Made by a program: the position numbers and the translations under genes | Shown here: piece after piece, positions 30,186 through 40,443 of the stretch | Layout of the letters: each line of letters starts with the position of its first letter | Position numbering within the stretch: position 1 is the stretch's first letter | Source of the DNA: Forficula auricularia | Lineage: Eukaryota > Arthropoda > Insecta > Dermaptera > Forficulidae | Length of the DNA: 64,000 nucleotides | Reading direction: 5' to 3' | Assembly (NCBI GenBank): GCA_024734495.1 | Contig: JALMQS010000327.1 | Span: 1 to 64,000 of the forward strand | Notes under the pieces: model-generated | Database searches by the model: none | What the model saw: only the letters and a program-made list of their open reading frames with translations | Told to the model about the DNA's origin: nothing

Positions 30186-32781
30186 AAATAAATTCCGGCT
30201 CATAAGAAACGAAATTAGGGGGCTTTGTTGCTTTAAGAAGCGTTTTAATGTATCTGGAAAAAACAAAATACAAATTTATTTGGATATATGAAAGATTTCA
30301 ATTTGCCGATGGTAATAGATTCAAATTTACTAGAAAATCATAAGATGGTGTCATCTATTAAATCCGATTGAATGGATTTTGGATATAATTGAATTCATCA
30401 AGCATAATATTTATAAGGCATACTTGCACTTGTTGTCAATTTCTTCTAAGTCCCAACCATTTTCTAAAGGGTTCATTTCGTCTTGCGGGTTTGCTAGAGC
30501 ACCGTTGTTCCATATGCTGGCTAAATAATTCGCTCGTGCTATGTTATTTTGTAGCACTGTTTTACAAGGTGGGAGTGCAGCAGGGTCAATTTTTTTTACA
30601 TTAGGAAATGGATTTCCTGATTTTGGCTTGGTTACATTAAAAAAGACATCAAGTCTTGGCTTCTTAATGTTTTCAATCTTTTTTCTCCCATACATTTCAC
30701 ATGTAAATTTTTCTAATGAAGATGATACCTCGAAAGAAACTGTATTGTCTTTTCCTGGCTGTGAAAATACTTCCTGATAGTCAGTCGATTTAAATAAAAT
30801 TTTTAAGGGCTTCACTTTTCCTTTATTCTTAAATGCAATGGATTGATCAGTCCCAGCAAAAAAATTCTGTTATCTCTTCCGCTATCATTGTCTCAATTTC
30901 CTCAGCTTTCCAGTAGTTGATAGAGTGGCCCAGTTTGTTTAGTATTTGTAAAACTTGTTTGCTTTCTTTCATAGACTTCAATGCTGACCAAATGCAACTT
31001 GTTTAGATGGCACTGTTTGACCTCTTGTCACGTTAAATACAAGATCCGAAACTAGTAAACTTGCTTTAAGACTAAGTTTCTCTGCTGTGTTATTAAATGT
31101 TGGTCCATTAATAAGAGCAGCAAAAAATACCTTCAGCTGACGGGGAAATTTCCTTCTTCCAGATTATTTAAAAGTTCATCCACAGAAAATTCACCCTGTG
31201 GTTTCGTTGAATCCATCGATTTAATACCACTGCGAAGAACAAATGCGGACTTTCGAAGCAAATTGTCACAGTATTCAGGTGTTCTTTAACAAATCTGCTT
31301 GGCTCAGTTGTTCCAGGTTTAAAAATAATGCTGGTACCTTCAAAAGATTCAATGATTATGTTATTGCCAAGCTTTTTTTCTATTTTGGCACTAAGGTGAG
31401 GCAAAAATCCAAAATTCTCTCCTATCTATCCATTTTCCACCAGGATGTTGATATATCTTCATTATAGGTCCACCAAGAGTAACACCCTCCTCCAAAGATG
31501 ACGTTTTTATTTAAATAATCTGTTAAAATATCAAATGTTCTTTTGTGAATGGCCCTCACATCATTCCATTTCTCACAGCCTGAGTCTAATGATTTTTTTT
31601 TCAATCAGAAATGCAGATTTGGAAAATATTGTTCGACAAATAGCATGATAATGGACTTTACACGCAAAGAATTTTGTATCACCCATTGGCGATAAAATTC
31701 ATAATTTTCAAGTGTTTTACATTCTCATCTTATTGATTCCTCAAACATTTGAGTTTAACACTCAATTAGAGGGATTTTTTATAATTTACTTTAACTATTG
31801 TTTTTTTGGAGAGAATGCACACTTTTTGTAATATCGATTTTTATGTTGGGCAGTTCAGGCAAGTTCAGAATGAATTACTGAAAAGCCCGTTTCTGTAGTG
31901 GCTTCACCTCTACGCACCTCTGTAAAGTTTTTATAGCACAGACTATGATATCCATAAAAACTATTCTCTAGATTGTCAGAAAAATTTTGAACTATGTATG
32001 CTTTTTTGAAAGTTTCGTCGTTGAATTTCTTTATTTTTGTTATCGTGCTCATTGGTATATCATTATTATGAATGATACAAAATAGATTATCCTCATTGTG
32101 AAGTCGGGGAGACGATGGAGAGACAGGTTGGTACATTCTGAAATGTTTCATCCTGATTGAGTTGGAAGTACTTGGATTAGTAAAGTAAAAATTTCAATGA
32201 CTATTCATTTGTAAAAAGTTGTTCAAAATATATATTGATTTTTGAAATAAAACGTTTGTTTTGAAAAAAATCGTGTTCGTTTTTTTCACTAAAAACCCTG
32301 CTTTTTAATAAAATATGTACCTATTTCAAAAAACCCATGTAAGTATATTATTTTTTTAACGTGCTTTATTTGTAATCAAATACACTTATTTTGTTTTCAT
32401 GAATGTAGTTTTTAATTTAAAAAATCGATTTCTTTGGGCCATATTGAGATTTCTTGTGAACATCAATTTGATTCATAAAATGAATTGGAATCATTTTCAA
32501 TAGAAGCTTTTCATTTTCATGTAAGTACTTACCTACTTTATGTGGTACCTACATGTTAAAATTTATATCCGTTTTTCAAAAAATGGTTTCTTAAGCTACT
32601 TTTGCACCCACATATTGTTTCTTAGGTATTGTTTTTTGTAACTGTGCATTGTAAAGTAAATAGCCATGAAAAAATTTCCATGTACCTTATTAGATAAATT
32701 TCGACTAATTTTTGAAAATTAAAACGCTTCTTAAAGCAACAAAGCCCCCTAATTTTGTTTCTTATAAGCCGGAATTTATTT
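30186..32781. mobile_element. 2.6-kb element with 61-bp inverted repeats and a decayed gene
   Basis: 30186-30246 and 32721-32781 are inverted copies (about 59 of 61 bp identical). Both contain AATTAGGGGGCTTTGTTGC and TTTAAGAAGCG. The interval holds the minus-strand gene relic 30411-32151. No sharp target duplication is visible, so the true ends may lie slightly outside. The arrangement is that of a DNA transposon with subterminal or terminal inverted repeats, of a type I cannot name. Confidence 0.55.
30411..32151 (-). pseudogene. Decayed gene of an uncharacterised animal family
   Basis: Pieces in order on the minus strand: 31855-32151 (N-terminal, with YHSLCYKNFTEVRRGEA, reminiscent of the Y-H-x-x-C-Y motif in these proteins), 31422-31604, 31168-31404, and 30411-30855 (AGTDQSIAFKNKGK, then LEKFTCEMYGRKK, LPPCKTVLQNNIARANYLAS). 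The last part matches a pattern I know from many unnamed arthropod, cnidarian and fish proteins (G-C-D-T-T-S-A-F-x-G-K-G-K, F-x-C-x-x-Y, L-P-P-T, R-A-x-Y-Q). Typical members have several hundred residues or more. Frames change at least three times and the C of GCD is lost, so it is a pseudogene. Function unknown; the inverted repeats around it point to a transposon-borne gene. Confidence 0.5.
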
Positions 32782-33204
32782 ATATAATACAATGGGGACT
32801 TATTCCAGTCGAAATTTTTTATGTATCTTATGAGGTAAATTTTGACATTTTTTTCAATTTTTGATCGCCCCCCACGGGCAAAAGCCACCGATCTCATTTC
32901 TAATAAATTACTTTTTTTCAAATAAATACTTTGTTTCATATTAAATTTACCTTCAAACCTTTTGTACCTTATGAGGTAGCAATTTGTGGCCGGGCTCCCT
33001 GACTAAACAGATATTTTGACTAAACATTTATTTTAAAAAAATTAAATTTTTCGAGATAATAATTGTTTTGTCAAAATGTCAAATACTCTAATGCGAACTA
33101 ATGTTTATCAATATACACCTGTAACATAATTAATTCTTTTCTTTATATAAAATAAAATTCTTAGGTTAATTTTTAACTTAGGTCAAATCCAAAATTTTCT
33201 CTTT

Positions 33205-34120
33205 TTACTTTACCATACAGGGTATGTTCAAGTATGGTAATCGTCATGAAAAAAGTGTTTTTTTCCTTCTTTTTTCAAAATATCTCAAAAACGGCTGAAA
33301 CTATTTTGATTAAAAAAATTGAGCGAAACCATGGCATTTCGATCTACAAAAAAGCTCTAATAAGTGAACATCGAAAAAATTATATTTTACTTTACCATAC
33401 AGGGTATGGTCAAGTATTGTAATCGTGCATGAAAAAAGTATTTTTTCCTTCTTTTTTTTTGGAAATATCACAAAGACAATAATTGTTTTGTCAAAATGTC
33501 TGTTATTTAGTCTGTCTGGTTGTCTGTTAGTTAGTCTGTGCGTTACCAAATTTTTGTGGACGAGCTAGCTCAAAAACTAGTATGAATATCGAAACCAAAT
33601 TTCACACGTAGTTTTGGTCCATTGAGATTAAGAGCTGATTAGATTTTGGTGCATATTGGCCCAAAATTAAGGGGGGGTGGAGGGGGAGGGGTTAAAAATT
33701 AAAAATCTAGGCCGTTTGAGCAAACTCAACCAAATTTTGTATACATAATCAGTGGGACCCCAGAAGTGTGAAAATGCAAAAACTAATCGTCCGAAATAGG
33801 GGGGGGGGTTTAGGGTCAAAAAATGAAAATCTTGGCCATTTACCAAACTCAACCAAATTTTGTATAGATAATCAGTGGGACCCCAGAAGTCTAAAAATGC
33901 AAAAACTAACCGCCCAAAATGAGGGGGGGTGCAGGGTCAAAAAATGAAAATATGGGCCTTTGTACCAAACTCAACCAAATTTTGTATACATAATCAGTGG
34001 GCCCCCAGGAGTCTAAAAATGCAAAAACTAACCCCCTCCCCTACATGATTATAAATAATTTTATTAAATATTAAATATAAGTGAAGGGCCAAGTTGTATG
34101 GTAAAGTCAAGTGGATTGCC
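33205..34120 (-). mobile_element. Family B repeat, reversed copy with internal duplication
   Basis: Reads from TTTACTTTACCATACAGGG (33205) to TTGTATGGTAAAGTCAAG (about 34118). Near 33385 the terminal sequence TACTTTACCATACAGGGTAT occurs a second time inside the element, so part of the end is duplicated. Three tandem units with CCAAATTTTGTATACATAAT occupy 33720-34030, separated by G tracts. The frames at 33234-33852 are repeat sequence. Confidence 0.55.
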
Positions 34121-34264
34121 ACATCAGAACACTTCAGCTTATTTTATTATTAATATTTTCCTATTTATTTTTTATAATGTTTATCAATATGAACGAATGT
34201 GGGCAAATTGGTCTACGAGTAAACAAATATACACATAATGGACCACTAGAAAGCAGGAAATGCA

Positions 34265-34400
34265 ACAACTGGGTGCGGGGTGGGGATGGATGTGGGGAAT
34301 GAAGGAGATGGGGTGCATTTGTGGGGAATCTGGTGGTGGGGGTGCAGTGGTGGGGGCGAGGTGCGTGGTTTCGGGAGGTGGCTCCAGTGATCAATTCTTG
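34265..34400 (+). repeat. G-rich repeat, inverse of 15753-15870
   Basis: GGTGGGGATGGATGTGGGG, GGGGTGCAGTGGTGGGGGC and GTGGTTTCGGGAGGTGG are the inverse of the C-rich block at 15753-15870. It is followed by a TA run at 34400-34415. Simple-sequence-like; the frames on both strands are not genes. Confidence 0.4.
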
Positions 34401-34479
34401 TATATATATATATATGTTAACATTAGATGAAAGCGAAAGTTAAAACTTTTATCCGGTCACTGCCCTATTTTGGTGCAAT

Positions 34480-34622
34480 TGGGACCAGACTCGTTTTGAT
34501 AGTGAATCAAGAGTTGAAAAAAGATACAGGACCCAGCCGGGTATGATCCGAAATCTTCTGCGTTAAGCGCGCAGATGCCTTCTTCATTTAAGCGATGGAT
34601 CCCCTGACTAGATTCTATAATC
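34480..34622 (-). mobile_element. tRNA-like SINE head, probable
   Basis: On the minus strand GGATCCATCGCTTAAATG is followed about 35 nt later by TTTCGGATCATACCCGG, a rough A-box/B-box pair, then CTGGGTCCTGTATC. It abuts the Tc1-like terminus at 34635. Weak evidence. Confidence 0.3.
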
Positions 34623-34634
34623 AAAGATTATATA

Positions 34635-34808
34635 TACGAGCCCCGTCCCATCTCAATTGGCCCACCAATATTTTTTCTTTTTAAATAAAATTATGCTAAT
34701 TCACGGTAAATTTAATTTAAATATTTATTTTTATTATCATTTGGAACAACATTTTAAACAATTTAAAACATTTTATTGTAACATTTAAATTTAAATTATT
34801 TTTTAATT
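34635..34808 (+). mobile_element. Tc1-like element, left terminal repeat
   Basis: Starts TACGAGCCCCGTCCCATCTC in a TA context and matches 17711-17885 almost base for base to ATTATTTTTTAATT. At 34808 it is cut by a Penelope-like insertion; the element resumes at 37042 after a 13-bp duplication TTATTTTTTAATT. Together 34635-34808 and 37042 onward form one interrupted Tc1-like transposon. Confidence 0.65.
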
Positions 34809-34864
34809 TGAAGGAGACAATAAAAGAGTGTGTCTTCTGCTGGAATTATAAATTTTATTTATTT

Positions 34865-34914
34865 ATAACGAGACTGTAGTTTCGAGGGCTTTGCCCTCTT
34901 CATCAGTCTATTAC
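34865..34914 (-). ncRNA. Hammerhead ribozyme of Penelope copy A
   Basis: On the minus strand: helix I GUAAU-A-GA with UC-GUUAU, core CUGAUGA, extra A, helix II GAGGGC-AAA-GCCCUC, GAAA, helix III AC-UACA-GU and cleavage C in GUC. It is on the same strand as the copy A protein and about 135 nt after its stop, so it lies in the 3' part of the transcript. The loop (UACA) differs by one base from the other intact copies (UAUA), and the core is unchanged. Confidence 0.75.
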
Positions 34915-35048
34915 AATGGATTCAAAGGAATTAATTTATGAATGAAAGGTTTAAATCTTTCATGTGGTTAGGTTAAGAAATTTTTCAGGGTGGGCAAGTT
35001 AAGAATTGAAATTTATACTTGTTTTATTATTTTGACTGTAGGTGGCGT

Positions 35049-36077
35049 TCATGAAGTTTTTATTTTAGCGGCTATTTTTAAAATAAAGCTTTCGGGAATT
35101 TCTATTTTCCGATTTAAGAATTTTTTTGGTGAATTATTGTATAATTTTAAAATTTCTAACGATTCGAAAATACTATTTTTTAAGGGATCTAATTCTGATC
35201 TAATTAATTTAATATTTGATTCACCTGGAAAACAATGTTTCTCGGAGATTAAATGTTCTGCAAATGCACTATGCCCCGAACCCCCTTTAAAAACTCTTTT
35301 GTGTTCCGAAATGCGTGTGTTTAAATCTCGTTCTGTTTTATGTATATAGGTCGAATCACATTCTCCACATGTTATGGGATAGACACCTTTTTTGTCCATT
35401 TTTTGAATTTTGTCTTTCTTATTATTTCTAATATCAGATCCCAATGTTCTAGAGGATTTGAAAATAGTTTGATATCCTAAAGTTTTGAATTTTAATTTTA
35501 AAGTTTCCGAAATTTTTCCATAGTATGGGATTATTAATTTTGGTTTTGATTCTGGCTCGGGCCGTTGGGAATAAATCAGATTCAGAGTTGACTTTTCAAT
35601 TTTCTTTTTTAATAATTTGTCAATAAGAGTATTCTCGTAACCGTTTCTAGCGGCTATTTGTTTTATTATTTCTAATTCTTTATTGAAATTTGTTTTATCT
35701 AAAGGGATGTTGGTTAATCTATGAATCATTGAGTGGAATCCTACTAATTTGTGTGTGATAGGTCTGCAGGAATTATTATTTATAGCTGTGTCTGTGGTCG
35801 CGGGTTTCCTAAATATTCCAAAAGTATGTTTTTTATTTGAAATTTTGATTTCTACATCTAAATAATTTAGTGTTTTATCTTTTTCGATTTCGCTGGTAAA
35901 TTTAATTTTGTCATGGATAGAATTTATATTGTTGATAAAGTCACCCAGAACGCGCTTTGTACCTGTCCAGAGTAAAATAATAACATCTACATACCGGTAG
36001 TAAAATTGTATGTATTTGAAATATTTGTATTCTACGTTAAGAAATTTTGTTTCGAAATTGTCTAAAAATATTTCCAC
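35049..36077 (-). pseudogene. Penelope-like RT C-terminus plus GIY-YIG endonuclease (copy A)
   Basis: Open for 342 codons, 5'-truncated. Residues about 20-60 hold the RT catalytic loop, here YYRYVDVIILLW: the canonical Y-V-D-D of Penelope RT has become Y-V-D-V, so one catalytic aspartate is lost. Then follow FTSEIEKDKTLNYLDVEI, FGIFRKPATTDT and HSMIHRLTNIPL, standard for Penelope RT. About residue 228 starts the GIY-YIG domain: GVYPITCGECDSTYIHKTER then TRISEHKRVFKG. The glycine of YIG is H here, while copy B has G. The intact protein copies the element RNA at a nick made by the endonuclease. Both active sites carry changes, so this copy is inactive despite its open frame. Confidence 0.85.
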
Positions 36078-36080
36078 TCA

Positions 36081-36758
36081 ATGATTCATAGATTAACCAA
36101 CATCCCTTTAGATAAAACAAATTTCAATAAAGAATTAGAAATAATAAAACAAATAGCCGCTAGAAACGGTTACGAGAAAACTCTTATTGACAAACTATTA
36201 AAAAAGAAAATTGAAAAGTCAACTCTGAATCTGATTTATTCCCAACGGTCGAGCCAGAATCAAAACCAAAATTAATAATCCCATACTATGGAAAAATTTC
36301 GGAAACTTTAAAATTAAAATTCAACTTTAGGATATGAAATTATTTTCAAATCCTCTAGAACATTGGGATCTGATATTAGAAATAATAAGAAAGACAAAAT
36401 TCAAAAAATGGACAAAAACGGTGTCTATCCCATAACATGTGGAGAATGTGATTCGACCTATATAGGAAAAACAGAACGAAATTTTAACACACGCATTTCG
36501 GAACACAAAAGAGTTTTTAAAGGGGGTTCGGGGCATAGTGCATTTGCAGAACATTTAATCTCCGAGAAACATTGTTTTCCAGGTGAATCAAATATTAAAT
36601 TAATTAGATCAGAATTAGATCCCTTAAAAATTTTTATTTTCGAATCGTTAGAAATTTTAAAATCATACAATAATTCACCAAAAAAATTCTTAAATCGGAA
36701 AATAGAAATTCCCGAAAGCTTTATTTTAAAAATAGCCGCTAAAATAAAAACTTCATGA
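36081..36758 (+). pseudogene. Penelope-like RT tail plus GIY-YIG endonuclease (copy B)
   Basis: 5'-truncated partner of copy A in opposite orientation. It starts at MIHRLTNIPLDKTNFNKE, within the RT C-terminal region. A frame break near 36250-36360 (two open pieces, 36081-36275 and 36363-36758) separates the linker from GVYPITCGECDSTYIGKTER, whose YIG motif is intact and whose C-x2-C pair is kept. The end, KIEIPESFILKIAAKIKTS, is identical to copy A, so the two copies are of similar age. It lacks the RT catalytic part, so it is not functional. Confidence 0.85.
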
Positions 36759-36892
36759 ACGCCACCTACAGTCAAAATAATAAAACAAGTATAAATTTCA
36801 ATTCTTAACTTGCCCATCCTGAAAAATTTCTTAACCTAACCACATGAAAGATTTTAACCTTTCATTCATAAATTAATTCCTGTGAATCCATT

Positions 36893-36942
36893 GTAATAGA
36901 CTGATGAAGAGGGCAAAGCCCTCGAAACTATAGTCTCGTTAT
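36893..36942 (+). ncRNA. Hammerhead ribozyme of Penelope copy B
   Basis: Helix I GUAAU-A-GA (36893-36900) with UC-GUUAU (36936-36942); core CUGAUGA (36901-36907); extra A 36908; helix II GAGGGC (36909-36914), loop AAA, GCCCUC (36918-36923); GAAA; helix III AC-UAUA-GU; cleavage residue C36935. It is 134 nt after the copy B stop codon, on the coding strand. The best copy in the window. Confidence 0.8.
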
Positions 36943-37041
36943 AAATAAATAAAATTTATAATTCCAGCAGAAAACACACTCTTTTATTGTCTCCTTCAAT
37001 ATATAAAAATTCTGCTACTCTCGGCAAAAAAACTTTCAATT

Positions 37042-37740
37042 TTATTTTTTAATTGTTAAAAACAAGGAAAACATACAAAATCCAAAACCTTTACCACTGT
37101 GTGACGTCGCCTTTATTTTTAATTACGGCTTGAATTCTTTTGAGCAACGTACTTATTAAGTTTTGACACTCATCTTGAGTGAAAGTATTCCAAATATTTT
37201 GAAGTTTGTGTTTTAATTCGACTACGTTTCTAGCTGGTTGTATCCGTAATAGCTTTTTCATTGTGTGCCAAAGAGTTTCTATTGGTAACAAGTCGGGACT
37301 GTTTGCCACCCACTCCAAAAGTGGAACATTATGATCAAAAAGCCATTTTAAAGATTTTCTTGATGTATGGATTATTATTCTGCAATGCATCTGCCATTGT
37401 TGGAATTATCGATTTTTTTAAATATCTAAATATTTATTGGTGTTTACAGTTTTCCAACACCTCTAGCAGACATTGAACCCCATACCATAACTGAAGCAGG
37501 AAATTTTACTTTCTTTTTTAAACAATCTGAATTGAAAGCTTCATTTTTCTGACGAATAACTCTGCTTCGATTGTCCCCAACACAAACTTCAAAACGAGAC
37601 TCATCACTCCAATGGACACTATTCCTTTCATCACTCGTCCAATTAATGTGACTTTTAGTCCATTTAACGATTATATTCGTTATAAATAAATAAAATTTAT
37701 AATTCCAGCAGAAGACAGACACACTGTTTTATTGTCTCCT
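37042..37740 (-). mobile_element. Tc1-like element, right part
   Basis: Continuation of the Tc1-like element after the Penelope insertion: the end of the terminal repeat (AATTGTTAAAAAC), then the transposase relic on the minus strand. At about 37675 a second Penelope-like fragment cuts it. Its right terminus is not recognised with certainty; AATTATTTTTTGTTAACC at 37786 may be part of it. Confidence 0.5.
37091..37690 (-). pseudogene. Tc1-like transposase, catalytic-domain relic
   Basis: Minus strand, two pieces. 37444-37690 includes IIVKWTKSHINWTSDERN then VHWSDESRFEV, which carries the first catalytic Asp of the DDE triad, then VMVWGSMSARGVG. After a frame break, 37091-37390 has HTSRKSLKWLFDHN, NSPDLLPIETLWHTMKKL (the third acidic residue, E of P-I-E) and the C-terminal helix region. 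The second Asp motif (normally D-N-A-P-x-H) lies in the broken part. Tc1 enzymes cut and paste the element at TA sites. This copy cannot be active. Confidence 0.8.
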
Positions 37741-37790
37741 TCAATATATAAAAATTCTACTACTCTCGGCAAAAAAACTTTCAATTTAAT
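37675..37790 (+). mobile_element. Penelope terminus beginning at the ribozyme cleavage site
   Basis: Starts TCGTTATAAATAAATAAAAT directly after transposase sequence. In full copies UCGUUAU is exactly what follows the hammerhead cleavage residue. It runs through ATTCCAGCAGAAGACAGACA, TATTGTCTCCTTCAATATAT and CTCTCGGCAAAAAAAC. It is about 115 bp with no ribozyme core. A target duplication was not resolved. Confidence 0.65.
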
Positions 37791-37942
37791 TATTTTTTGT
37801 TAACCACTTCTCAAAAACTAAACTTACTAAAATACTTTGCTGAATATAATTCTCTTTGCAAAATCACATAGGTGCTCATTTTCAAAATTGAAAAAAAAAA
37901 TTATTGTAATTCTATATATACATATTTATTTTTGGTATATAA

Positions 37943-39075
37943 ATGTATATATTTATTTGCATGAAGCAGAGGACAGCCGCATTGATTTCTCTTTATGAAT
38001 CAACATCTCTGCTATTCTTAACAAAACAAAATCTTGCCAATTAAAATACTTTGTTTCATGAATCTTTGGATCCATTTTCTTAGTAGTTCGATTCTGCTTA
38101 TTATTTCGCTCTCTTTTCAGTTAAAATCGATGCTGCTAATTATATCCTTACATCATATTTTCTTACATTTTTCTTTTATTTATCTCTCCGTAATCTTATC
38201 CAGAAATATATTCAACAAGTATTGGAATTCTAACAGGCTCGAGGGAAACAAAGGGTTGTTACCCCCTCCGATTTTTTATCTAGCAAACAATAATTTTTTA
38301 TTTTTTCTTTCTATTAGACATAGTTTTAAAGGTATACTTATATAAATCTGAGTGTACCTTTAAAAATGACAAAGTTAACCTTGAAAATCCAGTTTTGACA
38401 CTTGCGAAAATAAATTCAAAAAAATAATAATTGTATCTTAAGTAATTGTAAAACGTTCTCTCTTTTTTTTTTTTGCTACATTAATTGTTATTGAAATCTA
38501 TATAATTATATCCTTTATAATTTTCATTTTATTTTGAGAATCTATATATGAAAGATGGCGCAAATGATTTGATCTTTCTTACAAATGACATTTTGATGAG
38601 ATTTCAATTAAATCGAACGTACGTTTTTGGGGTATCTGGTCCAAGTTGAAGGCCCCTGTGAGCTCGGCCACCCGCTGCTCCTCCACTCCTTAACCAAGCC
38701 AGCCAGATATTTGTCAAAATAGTTTGCTTAATCTTTCGTTGGAAAATGTTATTGATTTTTCATAATGCGCCCATTTCAAAATTCCTTTTCGAGATTTTTT
38801 TATTGGAGTCATTAAAAGGTTTATTTAGAAATACATTTATAGGGTACTTTTAGACCTTAAAAATACTTCATTTAAAGAAAATTATATTGATTCTATTACA
38901 TTCCATATTCATTAAACACTCTAATATAGCCCTACTTATGATTGATATGAATATTAGATTTTGTTTCCAAGCTCATTTTGCTCTTATAAAATTGTTAGAC
39001 AGTTCTAAATATATAAAAAGAAATCAATAAGGTTGTCCTCTGCTTAATTAAAAATTCAAATAAATATAAACATAT
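37943..39075. mobile_element. Inverted-repeat element with GCAGAGGACA ends
   Basis: 37968-38003 (AAGCAGAGGACAGCC and TTGATTTCTCTTTAT) is mirrored at 39018-39052 (AAGAAATCAATAAGG and TTGTCCTCTGCTT). Flanking TATATTTATTTG is also mirrored. The interior of about 1 kb contains a GC patch with GGCCCCTGTGAGCTCGGCC at 38650 and no protein similarity; the 103-codon frame at 38034 has no domain. Possibly a non-autonomous DNA element. Confidence 0.45.
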
Positions 39076-39786
39076 ATATAATGAATATAAATATTGAGTG
39101 ATGAAAAAAATTAATTTCCAATAAAATCTATTTTTTCAAAAGAATTTTTTTCTTTTAGCGGCTAGCTGAGAGAAATTCGAACTGAGATCTAGAATTCATT
39201 ATATTTATATCTACAGCCCTTGCAGTTTCATCTACGCTATAGTGTGAAATTTCTAATTTATTATCATAATAACGAAGTATTGAAGATTGTTTTACAAATA
39301 GAGTGACTTCTTTCCATACCAGGTAATAGGTATTTATTTATAAAATTATTTGAAAAGTTATTTTTCTGCCAAAATAAAAAAAATGATTAATCTTAAATTA
39401 TTTTCCCGTGTTTATTTTATATATCCTTCTAATCCCTGAATTTTATTTAAATTATTTATATATATGTAAGTTTCTTCTTAGGTAAATAAAAATCGAATTC
39501 TGAAATTGAATTTAGTTTTAATAGGTTATGATACAAAATGTACATTAATATATTACAAATTATATACAAATTAAATACAGGTCAAATATTTGAACAATAC
39601 CTGAAATTGAATTTAGAATCGATTTTTCAGGTCCTTTATTATCTCTTATTAATAATTATAATTTTTGATTTATTAAGTTACACGTCAGCTGAGATTGATG
39701 TCAAGTCATTGGGACTGGTTGGCTGGCTGGCTGGTTTGTGCTGTCTCGAGTTTGACGCGCAGTTTTCAAACTTAAATATATATATA

Positions 39787-40428
39787 CAGGGTGCATAGGA
39801 AAGTCCCTTTAAGCTGAAAATACTTGCGAACGGAGACTACAGCCACGCAAGTGAGGTAACGGTATAGTAAAGCGACTATACCCGACCTAATGCAAACGAC
39901 ACCAGCGCCCCCAGTGGCGAAATGTGGAAGTTAACCATTGCAAATCGAAAACAAAAAGAGATAGAGCAAAATTTCCAATTAGAAAGTTTTAGAGCATCAA
40001 TTAATTAGTACGAAACGATATTTGGTTTACACGGATAAGATAAATTATCGTCTGCCATCAATAATTTTATGCTATGAGATTATGTTGTTTGTATCAAGCG
40101 AGCGCCAACACCTTTTAAACTAAAATTTTAAATGCATTGGAAATTAAAGTTTTCAGACATTACAGTACAGTACAAAGTCACAAACTGCATTTGCACACTG
40201 CTACATTTCCGAAATGTAAATATGTAGAGTAGAACAGTCGCGCATAGATTACTGACATTTTTGGAAACAGGCAGTAATTTATCCTTTCCGTGTAAACCAA
40301 ATATCGTTTTGTACTAATTAATTGATGCTCTAAAACTTTCTAATCGGGCATAGTCGCTTTACTATACCGTTACCTCACTCTCCGTTCGCAAGTATTTTCA
40401 GGTTAAAGGGACTTTCCTATGCACCCTG
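39787..40428. mobile_element. MITE with CAGGGTGC ends and TA duplication
   Basis: The ends CAGGGTGCATAGGAAAGTCC and its inverse are flanked by TA on both sides. The arms also share TTGCGAACGGAG and a more distant GGTAACGGTATAGTAAAGCG. The first TIR block (about 30 bp) and a second mirrored block with TAATTAGTACGAAACGATAT make it highly palindromic. 642 bp and non-coding. The TA duplication and CAGGGTG ends suit the Tc1/mariner superfamily. Confidence 0.7.
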
Positions 40429-40443
40429 TATATATATTATATA

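Larger units (their letters stand above)
34809..37041. mobile_element. Penelope-like element inserted as an inverted dimer
   Basis: A 2233-bp insertion flanked by a perfect 13-bp target duplication TTATTTTTTAATT (34796-34808 and 37042-37054), inside a Tc1-like element. Two 5'-truncated copies lie head to head: copy A (minus, 34809 to about 36078) and copy B (plus, about 36079-37041). Copy A is longer, so about 335 bp near 35745-36078 are unpaired. Each copy has the C-terminal RT and GIY-YIG coding region, then a 3' region with a hammerhead. Inverted 5'-truncated partners are known for Drosophila Penelope. Confidence 0.8.

Noticed and set aside
38034..38345. 103-codon hydrophobic frame
   Set aside because: AT-rich DNA gives F, I and L codons by composition; it lies inside an inverted-repeat element and shows no domain.
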